This document shows, piece after piece, positions 45,816-54,545 of a stretch of DNA of 64,000 bases. Position 1 is the first letter of the stretch. The number at the start of each line of letters is the position of its first letter. The DNA lies in contig NZ_AVFL01000012.1 of assembly GCF_000576635.1 (NCBI RefSeq), positions 124,001 through 188,000 on the forward strand, in the 5' to 3' direction. The DNA comes from Skermanella stibiiresistens SB22. GTDB taxonomy: Bacteria; Pseudomonadota; Alphaproteobacteria; Azospirillales; Azospirillaceae. The notes beneath the pieces are model-generated. The model searched no databases. It was given only the letters and a program-made list of their open reading frames with translations, and was not told the DNA's origin. Made by a program: the position numbers and the translations under genes.

Positions 45816-46586
45816 ATGACGTTTCATGACATCGACGAGTCGCTGGACTGGCTGGGACGGCCGATCGACTGCGCCTCCTGCCGCTTCGCCGACCGGTTGG
45901 CCACGCAGCGGTGCCAGCCCCTCAAGGCCTGCGTCCACGACCGCTACGCCAAGCGCATCCAGCGCTTCTTCCAATGGAACGAGGATCTGGCGGCCGAGCA
46001 TCTGGACCACCCGTATTTCGAGGTCCGCGCCATAGCGGTGCGCCACGCGCCGCTGTTCCACGTGCCGCGCCTGATGGACGACCTTGACGAGACGGTGCGC
46101 AGCAGCGTCGCCCGCCGTCTGCCGCGCCGCTTGCTCCTCAAGATGCGGGGAGACCCCGACCGGGAGGTGCGAATCTCCGTCGCCAGCCGGCTCGAGGATG
46201 GCGATCTCGCCCCGATGATGCGCGATCCCGATTATTCCGTGCGCCTGCGGGTCGCGCGCCGGGTGCCGGAAGGCATGCTGCCGGCGATGATGCGGGACGA
46301 GGACGCCGAGGTCCGGCTGGAGGTCGCCCGCAGGATCGGCCTGGAATGGCTCGCCAGCATGGCCTGGGACGAGAACCAGCGGGTGCGCCTGCATGTCGCG
46401 CAACGCCTGTGCCCGGACAAGCTGGCCGCCATGATCAACGACGCCGACTGGTGCGTCCGCTACGTCGTCGCCAGCCGCATCGCCGATGAATACCTGGATC
46501 CCCTGATCGACGATCCCGTCGAGGAGGTGCGGGAGATCGCCCGCGGCCGCCGCGCCGGGCTGGTGCTCCAGGATGACCTGCCATGA
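45816..46586 (+). CDS. LRV (leucine-rich-variant) Fe-S protein of the nif cluster
   Basis: 256 residues. The N-terminal cluster region has four cysteines (CASCRF, then RCQPLKAC) that form a [4Fe-4S]-binding motif, as in the LRV protein of Azotobacter. From residue 60 follow eight or so 24-residue repeats of the form DPDREVRISVASRL, which build an alpha/3-10 superhelix. Role in nitrogen fixation is not established; found near nifB in several diazotrophs. Confidence 0.85.
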   Translation: MTFHDIDESLDWLGRPIDCASCRFADRLATQRCQPLKACVHDRYAKRIQRFFQWNEDLAAEHLDHPYFEVRAIAVRHAPLFHVPRLMDDLDETVRSSVARRLPRRLLLKMRGDPDREVRISVASRLEDGDLAPMMRDPDYSVRLRVARRVPEGMLPAMMRDEDAEVRLEVARRIGLEWLASMAWDENQRVRLHVAQRLCPDKLAAMINDADWCVRYVVASRIADEYLDPLIDDPVEEVREIARGRRAGLVLQDDLP

Positions 46587-46631
46587 CCAGCGCCAAGCCG
46601 CCCGATTCATTCCCAAGAGGAGCCGACCGCC

Positions 46632-46946
46632 ATGGCCAACCGTAATCCCCGCGACGCCAACGAACTGGAAGGCCCGCCCGTGTTCGAGGTCGGGCAGAAG
46701 GTCCGCAGCATCCGCGACGTCCGCAACGATGGGACATATCCGGGAGCGCCGGTCGGTGATGTCCTGATCCCCGCCGGTTCGGTCGGCTACATGATCAGCG
46801 TCGGCTCGTACCTTCAGATGTATCACATCTACAGCGTCGATTTTTACGAGCAGCGCCGGGTGATCGGCATGCGCGCGAAGGAACTGGAGATGGTCGACGC
46901 CCACGCCAACGCTCCCCAGAACTTCGTTCGCCCCGACACGCCCTAG
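46632..46946 (+). CDS. nifZ: NifZ, first copy
   Basis: 104 residues. NifZ pattern: FEVGQKVRSIRDVRNDGTYPG, GDVLIPAGSVGYMISVG and YSVDFYEQRRVIGMRAKELE. NifZ assists P-cluster maturation on the MoFe protein. It is preceded by AAGAGGAGC. A second NifZ-like gene follows 62 bp later. Confidence 0.93.
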   Translation: MANRNPRDANELEGPPVFEVGQKVRSIRDVRNDGTYPGAPVGDVLIPAGSVGYMISVGSYLQMYHIYSVDFYEQRRVIGMRAKELEMVDAHANAPQNFVRPDTP

Positions 46947-47008
46947 GCACCGGCTGACAGCCGCCGTTCGCGAACACCCATCCCCATACCCATCCTCGGA
47001 GCGCAGCC

Positions 47009-47392
47009 ATGACCGATCGGAAGACCACTATCGAAACCGGCCCGGACGACATCTCCGAAATCGAGGTCATCGACGTCTCCGTCGAGGAGGAGGAGGCGGT
47101 CAACCTCGCCGGCTTCGCGCCGCCGCGCGAGCCGAAATACGAGTGGGGTATCGCCGTCAAGGCACTGGTCGATCTGCTGAACGACGGCAGCCATCCCGAC
47201 ACTCCGGTCGGCGGCCTGCTGGTGGTCAAGGACACGGTCGGCGAGATCGTCCGGGTCGGCTACGCGCCGGAAGCCAACAACCTGCCGGTCTATCTGGTCG
47301 AGTTTCCCGGCGGCAAGCTGATCGGCTGCCTGGAGGAGGAGATCATCCCCGTACTCGGCGTCCGCTCCGCCGCTCCCGGACGGATGGGCTGA
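47009..47392 (+). CDS. NifZ, second copy (NifZ-like)
   Basis: 127 residues. The core KYEWGIAVKALVDLLNDGSHPDTPVG, LVVKDTVGEIVRVGY and VEFPGGKLIGCLEEEI matches a NifZ domain but differs from the first copy. It has an acidic N-terminal extension of about 40 residues (EIEVIDVSVEEEEAV). Tandem nifZ genes are seen in some alphaproteobacteria; the roles may have diverged. Confidence 0.85.
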   Translation: MTDRKTTIETGPDDISEIEVIDVSVEEEEAVNLAGFAPPREPKYEWGIAVKALVDLLNDGSHPDTPVGGLLVVKDTVGEIVRVGYAPEANNLPVYLVEFPGGKLIGCLEEEIIPVLGVRSAAPGRMG

Positions 47393-47430
47393 TCGGCGAT
47401 CCACCGCAAGCCGCCCGAACCCAGGCCACC

Positions 47431-48600
47431 ATGACCGACCCCGCGAGGCCCGCCGTGATCTACCTGGACAACAACGCGACCACCCAGCCGGCTTCCGAGG
47501 TCGTGGACGCCATGCTGCCCTATTTGACCGACCTATACGCCAACCCGTCCAGCGCCCATGGCCCGGCCATGGCGGTCAAGCGGGCGGTGGGTGCCGCACG
47601 GGGCGCCGTCGCCAGCCTGATCGGCGCGAAGACGGCCGAGATCGTGTTCACCGCCAGCGCCACCGAGGCCAACCATCTGGCCATCCTGGGCACGCTGCGC
47701 GCCCGGCCGGAGCGGCGGCACGTGGTGACCACGGCGGTCGAGCATCCATCCAACCTGATGCTGTTCAAGCACCTCCAGGAACTGGGCTACCACGTCACCA
47801 TCCTGCCGGTGGATGACGCCGGCAGGATCCGGCGTCACGAACTGGCGGCGGTGGTGTCCAGCGACACGGCACTGGTCTCGGTCATGTGGGCCAACAACGA
47901 GACCGGCGTGCTGATGCCGGTGATGGAGGCGGCCGATGTCGCGCGTTCGCGCGGCGCCGCCTTCCACACCGACGCGGTCCAGGCGGTCGGCCGGCTGGAG
48001 GTCGATCTCCGCGAATTGAGGATCGACCTGCTGACCTTCTCCGGCCACAAGCTGCACGGCCCCAAGGGCGTCGGCGTGCTGTTCGTCCGCAAGGGCTTCG
48101 ACTTGGCGCCCATGATCATGGGCCATCAGGAGCGCCACCTGCGCGGCGGCACCGAGAACGTTCCCGCGATCGTCGGTATGGGCGTCGCCGCCCGGCTGGC
48201 GGCGGACGGGCTCGCGTCGGGCGCCGGTGCCGGCATCGCGGCGTTGCGCGACCGGCTGGAAGTGGGGGTGTTGGCGCGGATGCCGGGCGCCCGGATCAAC
48301 GGCGCCGGCGCCGCCCGGCTTCCCAACACCTCCAACATCAGCTTCACCGACAGCGGCGGCCGTCCCCTGGAGGGGGAGGCGCTGCTGCTGCGGCTCGATC
48401 AGGCGGGCATCCAGGTCAGCATGGGGGCCGCTTGCGCCGCCGGCGGCATGGATCCCAGCCACGTCCTGCTGGCGCTCGGCCTGGGGCCGGCGCTGGCGGC
48501 GTCAAGCCTGCGCTTCTCGCTCAGCCACCACACCACGGCGTCTGATATCGACGCCGTCCTGGAAGCCCTGCCGCCAATCGCCGCGCGTCTCGCCGCCTGA
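47431..48600 (+). CDS. nifS: NifS cysteine desulfurase
   Basis: 389 residues from ATG 47431. Class V PLP enzyme: IYLDNNATTQP at the N-terminus, PLP lysine in TFSGHKLHGPKGVG (near residue 204), and active-site Cys in SMGAACAAGG (near residue 333; the usual motif is SSGSACS, so the flanks differ). It supplies sulfur for nitrogenase cluster assembly. No nifU lies beside it in this window. Confidence 0.95.
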   Translation: MTDPARPAVIYLDNNATTQPASEVVDAMLPYLTDLYANPSSAHGPAMAVKRAVGAARGAVASLIGAKTAEIVFTASATEANHLAILGTLRARPERRHVVTTAVEHPSNLMLFKHLQELGYHVTILPVDDAGRIRRHELAAVVSSDTALVSVMWANNETGVLMPVMEAADVARSRGAAFHTDAVQAVGRLEVDLRELRIDLLTFSGHKLHGPKGVGVLFVRKGFDLAPMIMGHQERHLRGGTENVPAIVGMGVAARLAADGLASGAGAGIAALRDRLEVGVLARMPGARINGAGAARLPNTSNISFTDSGGRPLEGEALLLRLDQAGIQVSMGAACAAGGMDPSHVLLALGLGPALAASSLRFSLSHHTTASDIDAVLEALPPIAARLAA

Positions 48601-48660
48601 TGGCGCGGCGGCGGAGCGGCGGTGACATTAACGACCTTGGATGACCCCTGGAGAGTTGCG

Positions 48661-48867
48661 ATGAAAGTGATGCTGCGCAAGGCCAACGGCCAATACACCA
48701 TCTACGTGGCCAAGAAGGACCTGGAGACCCCCGTCGTCTCTTCGGAGAAGCCGGCGATGTGGGGCGGCAAGATCACCCTGGAGAACGGTTGGGTTCTCGA
48801 AATGCCCGACCTGCCGGAAGACACCCGCCTGCCGCTGACCGTGGAAGCCCGCAAGGTCGAGGGCTGA
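48661..48867 (+). CDS. nifT: NifT/FixU
   Basis: 68 residues from ATG 48661 behind CTGGAGAG. NifT pattern MKVMLRKANGQYTIYVAKKDLE and ITLENGWVLEMPDLP. Small beta-rich protein of nif operons; dispensable in tested hosts and of unknown role. Confidence 0.93.
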   Translation: MKVMLRKANGQYTIYVAKKDLETPVVSSEKPAMWGGKITLENGWVLEMPDLPEDTRLPLTVEARKVEG

Positions 48868-48870
48868 TAC

Positions 48871-49152
48871 ATGGCCCTCTCACCCTCCGGCATCGACAGC
48901 ATAGCCGCACAGGCGTCCCAACTCTACGCGGCGGGGACCCGGCGGGACGCCATCGTCAAGGCGTTGAAGCAGAGGTTCCAGGGACTGACCATCACCGGCT
49001 GCCTGGAGAGCGACCTGTCCGACGAGCCGTACCGGGAAGAACCCTCGTACCTGCTCTATCTGGTGGATAGCCACGACCACTGCTGGAAGGTGACCCGGGA
49101 GCCGGCGCGGGCCACCGGCATCGTGATCGCCGAACGCGAGGATGAGGCATGA
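48871..49152 (+). CDS. Nif-operon protein resembling DUF6129
   Basis: 93 residues. Helical N-terminus (IDSIAAQASQLYAAGTRRDAIVKALKQRF) and a beta-rich half with YLLYLVDSHDHCWKVTREPARATG. It starts 3 bp after nifT and its stop overlaps the DegT-like start by 4 bases. It resembles the DUF6129 group found in nif clusters; function unknown. Confidence 0.75.
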   Translation: MALSPSGIDSIAAQASQLYAAGTRRDAIVKALKQRFQGLTITGCLESDLSDEPYREEPSYLLYLVDSHDHCWKVTREPARATGIVIAEREDEA

Positions 49153-50375
49153 CCGATGCTCCCGCCGACGATCTGGCAGATGACGCGCAGGCTGATGCGG
49201 AGGATGGCGCCGAGGATGGCGGCGGGGACCTGATGGAGGACATCGCCTTCACCCAACCGGATATTGGCGACGCCGAGGTCCGCGTGATGGAGCGCATCCT
49301 CAAGACCGCCAGCTTGAACGACGGCCGTCTGACGGAGGCTTTCGAGGAGGCCTTCGCCGCCTATGTCGGCCGGCGGCACGCCATCGCGGTGACCAGCGGC
49401 ACCGTCGCCATGATCCTGGCGCTCAAGGCCAGCGGCTTCGGTCCCGGCGACGACATCGTGTGCTCGCCCTATGGCTGGCATCAGGTGGTCCACGCCATCG
49501 CGCTGGTCGGCGCCAATCCGGTGTTCTCCGACATCGACTATTGGTCGCATACGCTGAACCCGATCAAGGCGGCGGAGCGGATCACGCCGGCGACCAAGGC
49601 GATCATCGTCGGCAACACCAACGGCCACCCGGCACCTTGGGACGAGTTCCGGGCGCTGGCCGACGCGCGCGGTCTGGCGCTGATCGAGGATTCCAGCGAG
49701 GCGGTCGGCTCGACCTATCATGGCCGGATCGTCGGAAGCTTCGGCGACTGCGCCGTGTTCGACTTCTCGGAACCCGGCCCGTTGCTGTGCGGCGAAGGCG
49801 GCATGATCGTGACCGACGACGACGAGTTGGCCTCGCGCCTGCGCTACCTGAGAAAGCGCGAGCCGGAGCATCTGAAGTCGGTCGTCATCAGCCACAACGT
49901 TCCCTGGCAGGTCAAGCTCAGCAACCTCAACGCGGCGCTGGGCCTCGTGCAACTGAAGCGGATCGACGAGATCCTGGAGCGGCGCCGGACCGTCGTTGGG
50001 TTCTACGAGGACGCGATGCAGAGCTTCGAGGGTATCAAGCCGCCCTATCACGCGCCCGGCGTCACCGTCGTCCACAGCCACGCCTACGCCGTCCATCTCG
50101 GCACCCGCTTCTCGGTCAGCCTGCGGAATGCCGTGATCGAGGACATGCTGACCCAGGGCATCGACACGGCGTCCTTCGGCGTGCCGCTGCACCTGCAGCA
50201 ATTCCACGCCGAGCGGGGAGGGCGGCGTGGCGATTGCCCGATCGCGGAGAAGACCGCCGACCGCGTCATCGCGGTGCCGTTCCACGGCGCGCTCGACCAG
50301 GATCAGGTCGGGTTCATCGTGCAACGGCTCAAGGACGCGACCATCAACTCCGGCGCTGGTGCCGCCATCTACTGA
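49149..50375 (+). CDS. DegT/DnrJ-type aminotransferase homologue lacking the PLP lysine
   Basis: 408 residues. Fold type I of the DegT/DnrJ/EryC1 family: AVTSGTVAMILALKASGFGPGDD (79-102), TPATKAIIVGNTNGHP (146-161), and the PLP-phosphate Asp region LIEDSSEAVGS (179-188). The active-site segment should read F-x-F-x-x-x-K-x-x-T-T-G-E-G-G. Here it is FDFSEPGPLLCGEGGM (204-219), with Gly at 210 where the Schiff-base Lys belongs and no alternative Lys nearby. So it cannot form the usual internal aldimine. The N-terminal 30 residues are acidic and disordered. Tightly coupled to its neighbours in the nifB operon. Perhaps a PLP-independent sugar-nucleotide enzyme or a non-enzymatic partner protein. 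Confidence 0.85.
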   Translation: MTDAPADDLADDAQADAEDGAEDGGGDLMEDIAFTQPDIGDAEVRVMERILKTASLNDGRLTEAFEEAFAAYVGRRHAIAVTSGTVAMILALKASGFGPGDDIVCSPYGWHQVVHAIALVGANPVFSDIDYWSHTLNPIKAAERITPATKAIIVGNTNGHPAPWDEFRALADARGLALIEDSSEAVGSTYHGRIVGSFGDCAVFDFSEPGPLLCGEGGMIVTDDDELASRLRYLRKREPEHLKSVVISHNVPWQVKLSNLNAALGLVQLKRIDEILERRRTVVGFYEDAMQSFEGIKPPYHAPGVTVVHSHAYAVHLGTRFSVSLRNAVIEDMLTQGIDTASFGVPLHLQQFHAERGGRRGDCPIAEKTADRVIAVPFHGALDQDQVGFIVQRLKDATINSGAGAAIY

Positions 50376-50403
50376 ACCGCCATTTATTGAAGGAATTCGG
50401 ACC

Positions 50404-51240
50404 ATGACGACAGCCCACACACTGCTGGCGGAAATCGCCGGCGGACTGAAGGCCCGGCAGGTGATCCCGTTTCTCGGAGCCGGCGTGTTCGACCTGGTCG
50501 AGGGTGCGAGCTCGATCCCCCGCTCGCCCGAGGAATTGGTCGCGGCCCTGACCGCCAAGGCGGCGGTGCCCGGCCGCATCCGGCGCCAGCTGACGGCGGC
50601 GGCGCAGTACATCGAGAGCCACAAGCACCGCAGAACGCTGGAGACCATCCTGACCAGCCTGTTCAAGGATGGCGTGGAGCCGACCGCGCTCCACCGGTAT
50701 CTGGCAGGCATCCCCGAACTGCCGCTGATCGTCGACACTTGGTACGACGACACCATGGCGCGTGCCCTAGCCGGCGGCACCGCGTCCTGGGGCCAGATCC
50801 AGGGCATGAGCCATCCGCAATCGCTGGGTGAGTGGGTCCGCTATTTCGACGCTGAGAACCAGCCGACCACCGGCGACGCCGCCGCCGGCTGGAGCAAGGT
50901 GCTGTACAAGCCGATGGGCGCCGTCACCCCGGCCGGCAACTATCTCGTTTCGGACAGCGACTATGTCGAGGTCCTGACCGAGATCGACATCCAGTCGCCA
51001 ATCCCGGCGGTGGTCCAGAACCTGCGGGTCGGGCGCAACTTCCTGTTCCTGGGATGCCGGTTCGACGGCGAGATCGGCCGCACCTTCGCGCGCCAGATCA
51101 TCAAGCGGTCGTCCACCAAGCATTGGGCGATCCTGCCCGGCGAGCTGAGCAAGAACGAGGCGAAGTTCGTGGAAACCTACGACATCACCCCGGTCGATAT
51201 CTCCCTCGCCGAAGCGGTCGAGGTCTTGTCGGCCTCCTGA
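50404..51240 (+). CDS. SIR2-like protein of the nif operon, degenerate active site
   Basis: 278 residues from ATG 50404 (AAGGAA upstream). Rossmann motif VIPFLGAGVFD (20-30) resembles the SIR2 GAGxS signature, but Ser is Phe. The region PLIVDTWYDDTMARAL (107-122) corresponds to the usual PLIVTTNYDDLLE, but the catalytic Asn is Trp. VLYKPMGAV (167-174) corresponds to VxKLHGD, but the catalytic His is Met. The C-terminus FLFLGCRFDGEIGRTFAR matches the SIR2_2 type (defence-like) domain. So this is an NAD-binding-like fold without the canonical hydrolase/deacylase residues. Last gene of the nifB operon. The 3' end overlaps the hybrid kinase gene by 64 bases. Confidence 0.8.
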   Translation: MTTAHTLLAEIAGGLKARQVIPFLGAGVFDLVEGASSIPRSPEELVAALTAKAAVPGRIRRQLTAAAQYIESHKHRRTLETILTSLFKDGVEPTALHRYLAGIPELPLIVDTWYDDTMARALAGGTASWGQIQGMSHPQSLGEWVRYFDAENQPTTGDAAAGWSKVLYKPMGAVTPAGNYLVSDSDYVEVLTEIDIQSPIPAVVQNLRVGRNFLFLGCRFDGEIGRTFARQIIKRSSTKHWAILPGELSKNEAKFVETYDITPVDISLAEAVEVLSAS

Positions 51241-53228
51241 AAAGCCGGCGGTGGAAACGCTCGGGTCCGGCGCGACAGCGCCCGGACGGTGCGATCCACC
51301 GCCACCGCCAGATCGTCGATCAAGCCTAAGTCCACCTTGACCAGGGTCGAGGTGGTGGCGCTGGCGGCTTCCTTGGCCGCGATCTCCAGCGACTTCGCCA
51401 ATCCGGCGATCCGCGCGGCGCCCAAGTTGCTGGCGACGCCCTTCAGCGTATGGGCGGAAGCCGCCAGCGCTGCCCAATCCCCGGCGGCGGTGGCGTCCCG
51501 CACCCGGTCGAACTCCATGCCCACATCATCGCAGAACGCGGTCAGCAACTCGGCCAGCATCTCGTCACCGACACCGGCGCGGATCTCCTCGACCTGCGCC
51601 TCGTCGATCAGGTCGCCGTCGAACGGCTCGACCTGGTTCGTCAGCGGTGCCGTCGGGGCGGGGAGACCGGGCGAGGGCGTCGGGGCGCTGGCCGTCCGCG
51701 CCCGGCCGACGATGGCCCGGAGCTTCCCGTGGTCGATCGGCTTGGTCAGGTACCCGTCCAAGCCGGCGGCCATGTGCCGGTCCATCTGTTCGGACATGGC
51801 GTCGGCGCTGAGGCCGATGATCGGGATCGCCGACACGGGGCCGCGCAGGTCCCTAATGGCCCGCGTCGCGGTTGGACCATCCATCTCGGGCATGTGCATG
51901 TCCATCAGGACGAGGTCGTAGCCATCGGGGCGTTCGGCCGAGCGGACGCCGCACTCGGACAGCTCGAACACGGCCTTGCGCCCATCCGGGACCGAGATGA
52001 TCTCGTGCCCGTCCTGCTCCAGGATGCGCTCGACCAGCATGCGGTTGATCGCGTTGTCCTCCGCCAGCAGCACGCGGCGGAAATCGGCCATCGCCATCTC
52101 CTCCATCAGGCTGTCGTCGGCGTGGGCCGGTGCCGCGCAGAGGGGCGCCGGGATGCGGACCAGGAAGGCGGAGCCTTCACCCGGCATGCTGTTCACCCGC
52201 AGCGAGCCGCCCATCGCCTCGACCAGCCGCTTGCTGATCGCCAGCCCCAGGCCGGTGCCGCCGAACCGGCGCGTCGTGGTCTCGTCGGCTTGCACGAAGG
52301 GCTGGAAGAGCTGCCGGACCTGCTCTGGCGTCATGCCGATGCCGGTGTCGATCACGGCGAATTCGACCATGCCGGCTGGTCCTACCGACACCCGGACATC
52401 GATCCGGCCGTCCTCGGTGAACTTGCAGGCGTTGCCGATCAGGTTCGACAGAACCTGACGCAGACGGGTGACGTCGCCCTCGATCCATTCCGGCACGTCG
52501 GCGTCCGTCGTGACGAACAGCGAGGTCTCCTTGTCGCGGGCGCTGGTGGCGAACAGCATGACGATATCACGGGCGATCGACGCCGGGCTCAGGGGTGTCC
52601 TCTCCAGGGTCAGGAAGCCCGCCTCGATCTTGCTGAAATCCAGGATGTCGTTGAGGACGCGCAGCAGATCCTGGCCTGAGCGCCGGATGATCTCGATATA
52701 GGAGAGCTGCCGCTGGTCGATCGTGAAGGCTTTCAGCAGGTCCGCGAAGCCCAGGATCGCGTTCATCGGGGTGCGCAGCTCATGGCTCATGGTCGCCAGG
52801 AACCGGGTCTTCGCGTCTCCGGCCGCGTGGGCCGCCTCCCGCTGCCGCGCCGCCTCCCGCTTGATCTCATCCATTTCCGCGCCGAGATCGGCCAGTCGCC
52901 GCCGGGACTGGTGGAGCGGGGTGATGTCGGTGGCGGTGCCGACGACGACCGCGCCATCGGGAACGGCGGTCAGCCGCAACCAGCGCTCGGCGCCATCCTC
53001 GATGACCGAGAGTTCGGCCACGGACGGCCGTCCATCGGCGGACGCTTCGCCGCACCGCTCGATCAAGGCCGCCATCGCCGTCGTCGGAAGGGACTTGGCG
53101 GCTGGGTTCAGCCTGAGCGGACGGGGAGATATGTCGCCGGAGCGCCGCTCCACGACCATGATGGCGTCGGAGGAGGCGCGCAGAAGGGCGTCCAGTAGGG
53201 ATTCCGGACCGGTTCCAAGATCGGTCAT
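51177..53228 (-). CDS. Soluble hybrid sensor histidine kinase (HisKA-HATPase-receiver-Hpt)
   Basis: 683 residues, no membrane segment. The N-terminal region (about 8-105) resembles a PAS-type sensor ending VGTATDITPLHQSRR. Then a coiled stretch; HisKA with H149 (MSHELRTPMNAILGF); HATPase (NLIGNACKF, DTGIGMTPE, GGTGLGLAISKRL). The receiver has D443 (LMDMHMPEMDG) and K497 region LTKPIDH. The Hpt domain has H593 (SAHTLKGVASNLG). The chain can run an internal His-Asp-His relay. Partner regulator not in the window. It lies downstream of the draTG gene run on the same strand, 79 bp after the amidotransferase gene, and overlaps the SIR2-like gene. Confidence 0.93.
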   Translation of the reverse strand: MTDLGTGPESLLDALLRASSDAIMVVERRSGDISPRPLRLNPAAKSLPTTAMAALIERCGEASADGRPSVAELSVIEDGAERWLRLTAVPDGAVVVGTATDITPLHQSRRRLADLGAEMDEIKREAARQREAAHAAGDAKTRFLATMSHELRTPMNAILGFADLLKAFTIDQRQLSYIEIIRRSGQDLLRVLNDILDFSKIEAGFLTLERTPLSPASIARDIVMLFATSARDKETSLFVTTDADVPEWIEGDVTRLRQVLSNLIGNACKFTEDGRIDVRVSVGPAGMVEFAVIDTGIGMTPEQVRQLFQPFVQADETTTRRFGGTGLGLAISKRLVEAMGGSLRVNSMPGEGSAFLVRIPAPLCAAPAHADDSLMEEMAMADFRRVLLAEDNAINRMLVERILEQDGHEIISVPDGRKAVFELSECGVRSAERPDGYDLVLMDMHMPEMDGPTATRAIRDLRGPVSAIPIIGLSADAMSEQMDRHMAAGLDGYLTKPIDHGKLRAIVGRARTASAPTPSPGLPAPTAPLTNQVEPFDGDLIDEAQVEEIRAGVGDEMLAELLTAFCDDVGMEFDRVRDATAAGDWAALAASAHTLKGVASNLGAARIAGLAKSLEIAAKEAASATTSTLVKVDLGLIDDLAVAVDRTVRALSRRTRAFPPPAFQEADKTSTASAREISTGVMS

Positions 53229-53307
53229 GTGGTGGTTCCGGCTCCCAAATACCCAGTCTCGACGCGAGTATACTTAATTTAATACAATTTGGCCGGGATA
53301 TCCATCG

Positions 53308-54069
53308 TCAAAGACGGCGACCATCCCGAAACACGGCCAAGGCGCCCCGATCCATGATCGTCCAGTTCTCGTCGCGGGTCAGTGGGCGGGTCGCGACCAT
53401 GGTGACGACATCGCTGGCCGTGGTTTCCTGGGCGAAGTCGACGCTCAGATCCTCGTCGATCAAGGTCGCGTTGCCGAACGGATGCCGCCTCGTCAACCAG
53501 GCGAGGTTGGTACCGCAAAAGCAGAACAAGGCCCTGCCGTCGGTCAGCAGGAGGTTGAAGACGCCCATCGCGTGCAGTTCACCGCACAGCGCCTCGATCT
53601 CGCGGCACAGCGCCTTGAAGGCGGGCGGCCTGTCCCAGCGTTCCCGCAGCCGGTCGAGCATCCAGCAGAAGGCATGCTCGCTGTCGGTGGTGCCGACCGG
53701 CAGATAGCTGGACAGGGGCAGCGACTTGACGCCCTTCAACTGGCCGTTATGGGCGAAGGTCCAGTACCGTCCCCACAGCTCGCGGATGAAGGGGTGCGTG
53801 TTCTCCAGCGCCACCCGGCCGCGGTTGGCGCGCCGGATATGGCAGATGACGTTGGTGCTCTTGATCGAGTAGCCGCGGACGAACCGGGCGATCTCCGATT
53901 CGGCGCTTGGGCTTGGATCATGGAAGCTCCTGCACCCCTTGCCGTCATAGAAGGTGATGCCCCAGCCGTCGGAATGGGGACCGGTCTCGCCCCCGCGGCG
54001 CATCAGGCCGGCGAAGCTGAAGCAGATGTCGGTCGGAACGTTGGCGTTCATGCCCAGAAGCTCGCACAT
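53308..54069 (-). CDS. Class II glutamine amidotransferase (YafJ/GAT-II type)
   Basis: 253 residues. N-terminal nucleophile Cys after the initiator Met (MCELLGMN), [16 protein letters not shown], and the conserved FAHNGQLKG and [10 protein letters not shown] motifs. These hydrolyse glutamine and usually deliver ammonia to a partner; stand-alone YafJ-like proteins have no known synthase partner. It is in a minus-strand run downstream of draT, draG and the ArsC-like gene, so a link to nitrogen status is plausible. Start is ATG 54069. Confidence 0.88.
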   Translation of the reverse strand: MCELLGMNANVPTDICFSFAGLMRRGGETGPHSDGWGITFYDGKGCRSFHDPSPSAESEIARFVRGYSIKSTNVICHIRRANRGRVALENTHPFIRELWGRYWTFAHNGQLKGVKSLPLSSYLPVGTTDSEHAFCWMLDRLRERWDRPPAFKALCREIEALCGELHAMGVFNLLLTDGRALFCFCGTNLAWLTRRHPFGNATLIDEDLSVDFAQETTASDVVTMVATRPLTRDENWTIMDRGALAVFRDGRRL

Positions 54070-54111
54070 GACGATGGCCTTACGAGAATCCGGGACGTCT
54101 GTCGAGGGGCT

Positions 54112-54504
54112 TCACCGACGCGGGCAACCCTCGATCGAACCGTCGACGGGGGTCGCGAGCCCGATCCACGCGTCGACCAGGGCCGGTTCGAACCCAACCT
54201 CGCGCCGTTCGCCCACCCGCATCAGCGGCCGGCGGATCAGCAGGGGATTGGCGACCAGGACCGCGAGCGCCGCCTCCTCGCCGAAAGCCTCCGGAATGAC
54301 CTCCCCGGATTTCACGGCGGGCGCCGAACGGTTGAACCAGTCGGCGACGGGACGGTCGCCGAAGTAGGGGCGGAGGGAACTGGCGGTCCAGGGTTCCGCC
54401 AGCAGGTTCCGCGATTCGACGACATGGCCGGCCTCGGCCAGCAGGCGTTTTTGCTTGGCGTTTCCCACGCAGCCAGGCTTTTCGAAGAAGATGACGGTCG
54501 CCAA
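54112..54504 (-). CDS. ArsC/Spx-like nitrogenase-associated protein (NifO-like)
   Basis: 130 residues from a likely TTG start at 54504, with GAGGA about a dozen bases upstream. Start MATVIFFEKPGCVGNAKQK: Cys in place of the usual CxxC Spx/ArsC redox pair, followed by a thioredoxin-like fold. Segments YFGDRPVADWFNRSAP and RRPLMRVGERREVGF are the ArsC-type substrate region (R near RRPLM). NifO-like proteins lie near nif genes and affect molybdenum or nitrate-linked control. TTG start and family call are moderately certain. Confidence 0.72.
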   Translation of the reverse strand: MATVIFFEKPGCVGNAKQKRLLAEAGHVVESRNLLAEPWTASSLRPYFGDRPVADWFNRSAPAVKSGEVIPEAFGEEAALAVLVANPLLIRRPLMRVGERREVGFEPALVDAWIGLATPVDGSIEGCPRR

Positions 54505-54545
54505 CGCTGGTGTATCCTCGGAATGGGGGTGGGGCGGATGCCGGC

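Noticed and set aside
47143-47430. N-terminal extension of NifS
   Set aside because: The open frame continues upstream of ATG 47431 but lies within the second nifZ gene in another frame; NifS homologues start at the IYLDNNAT region.
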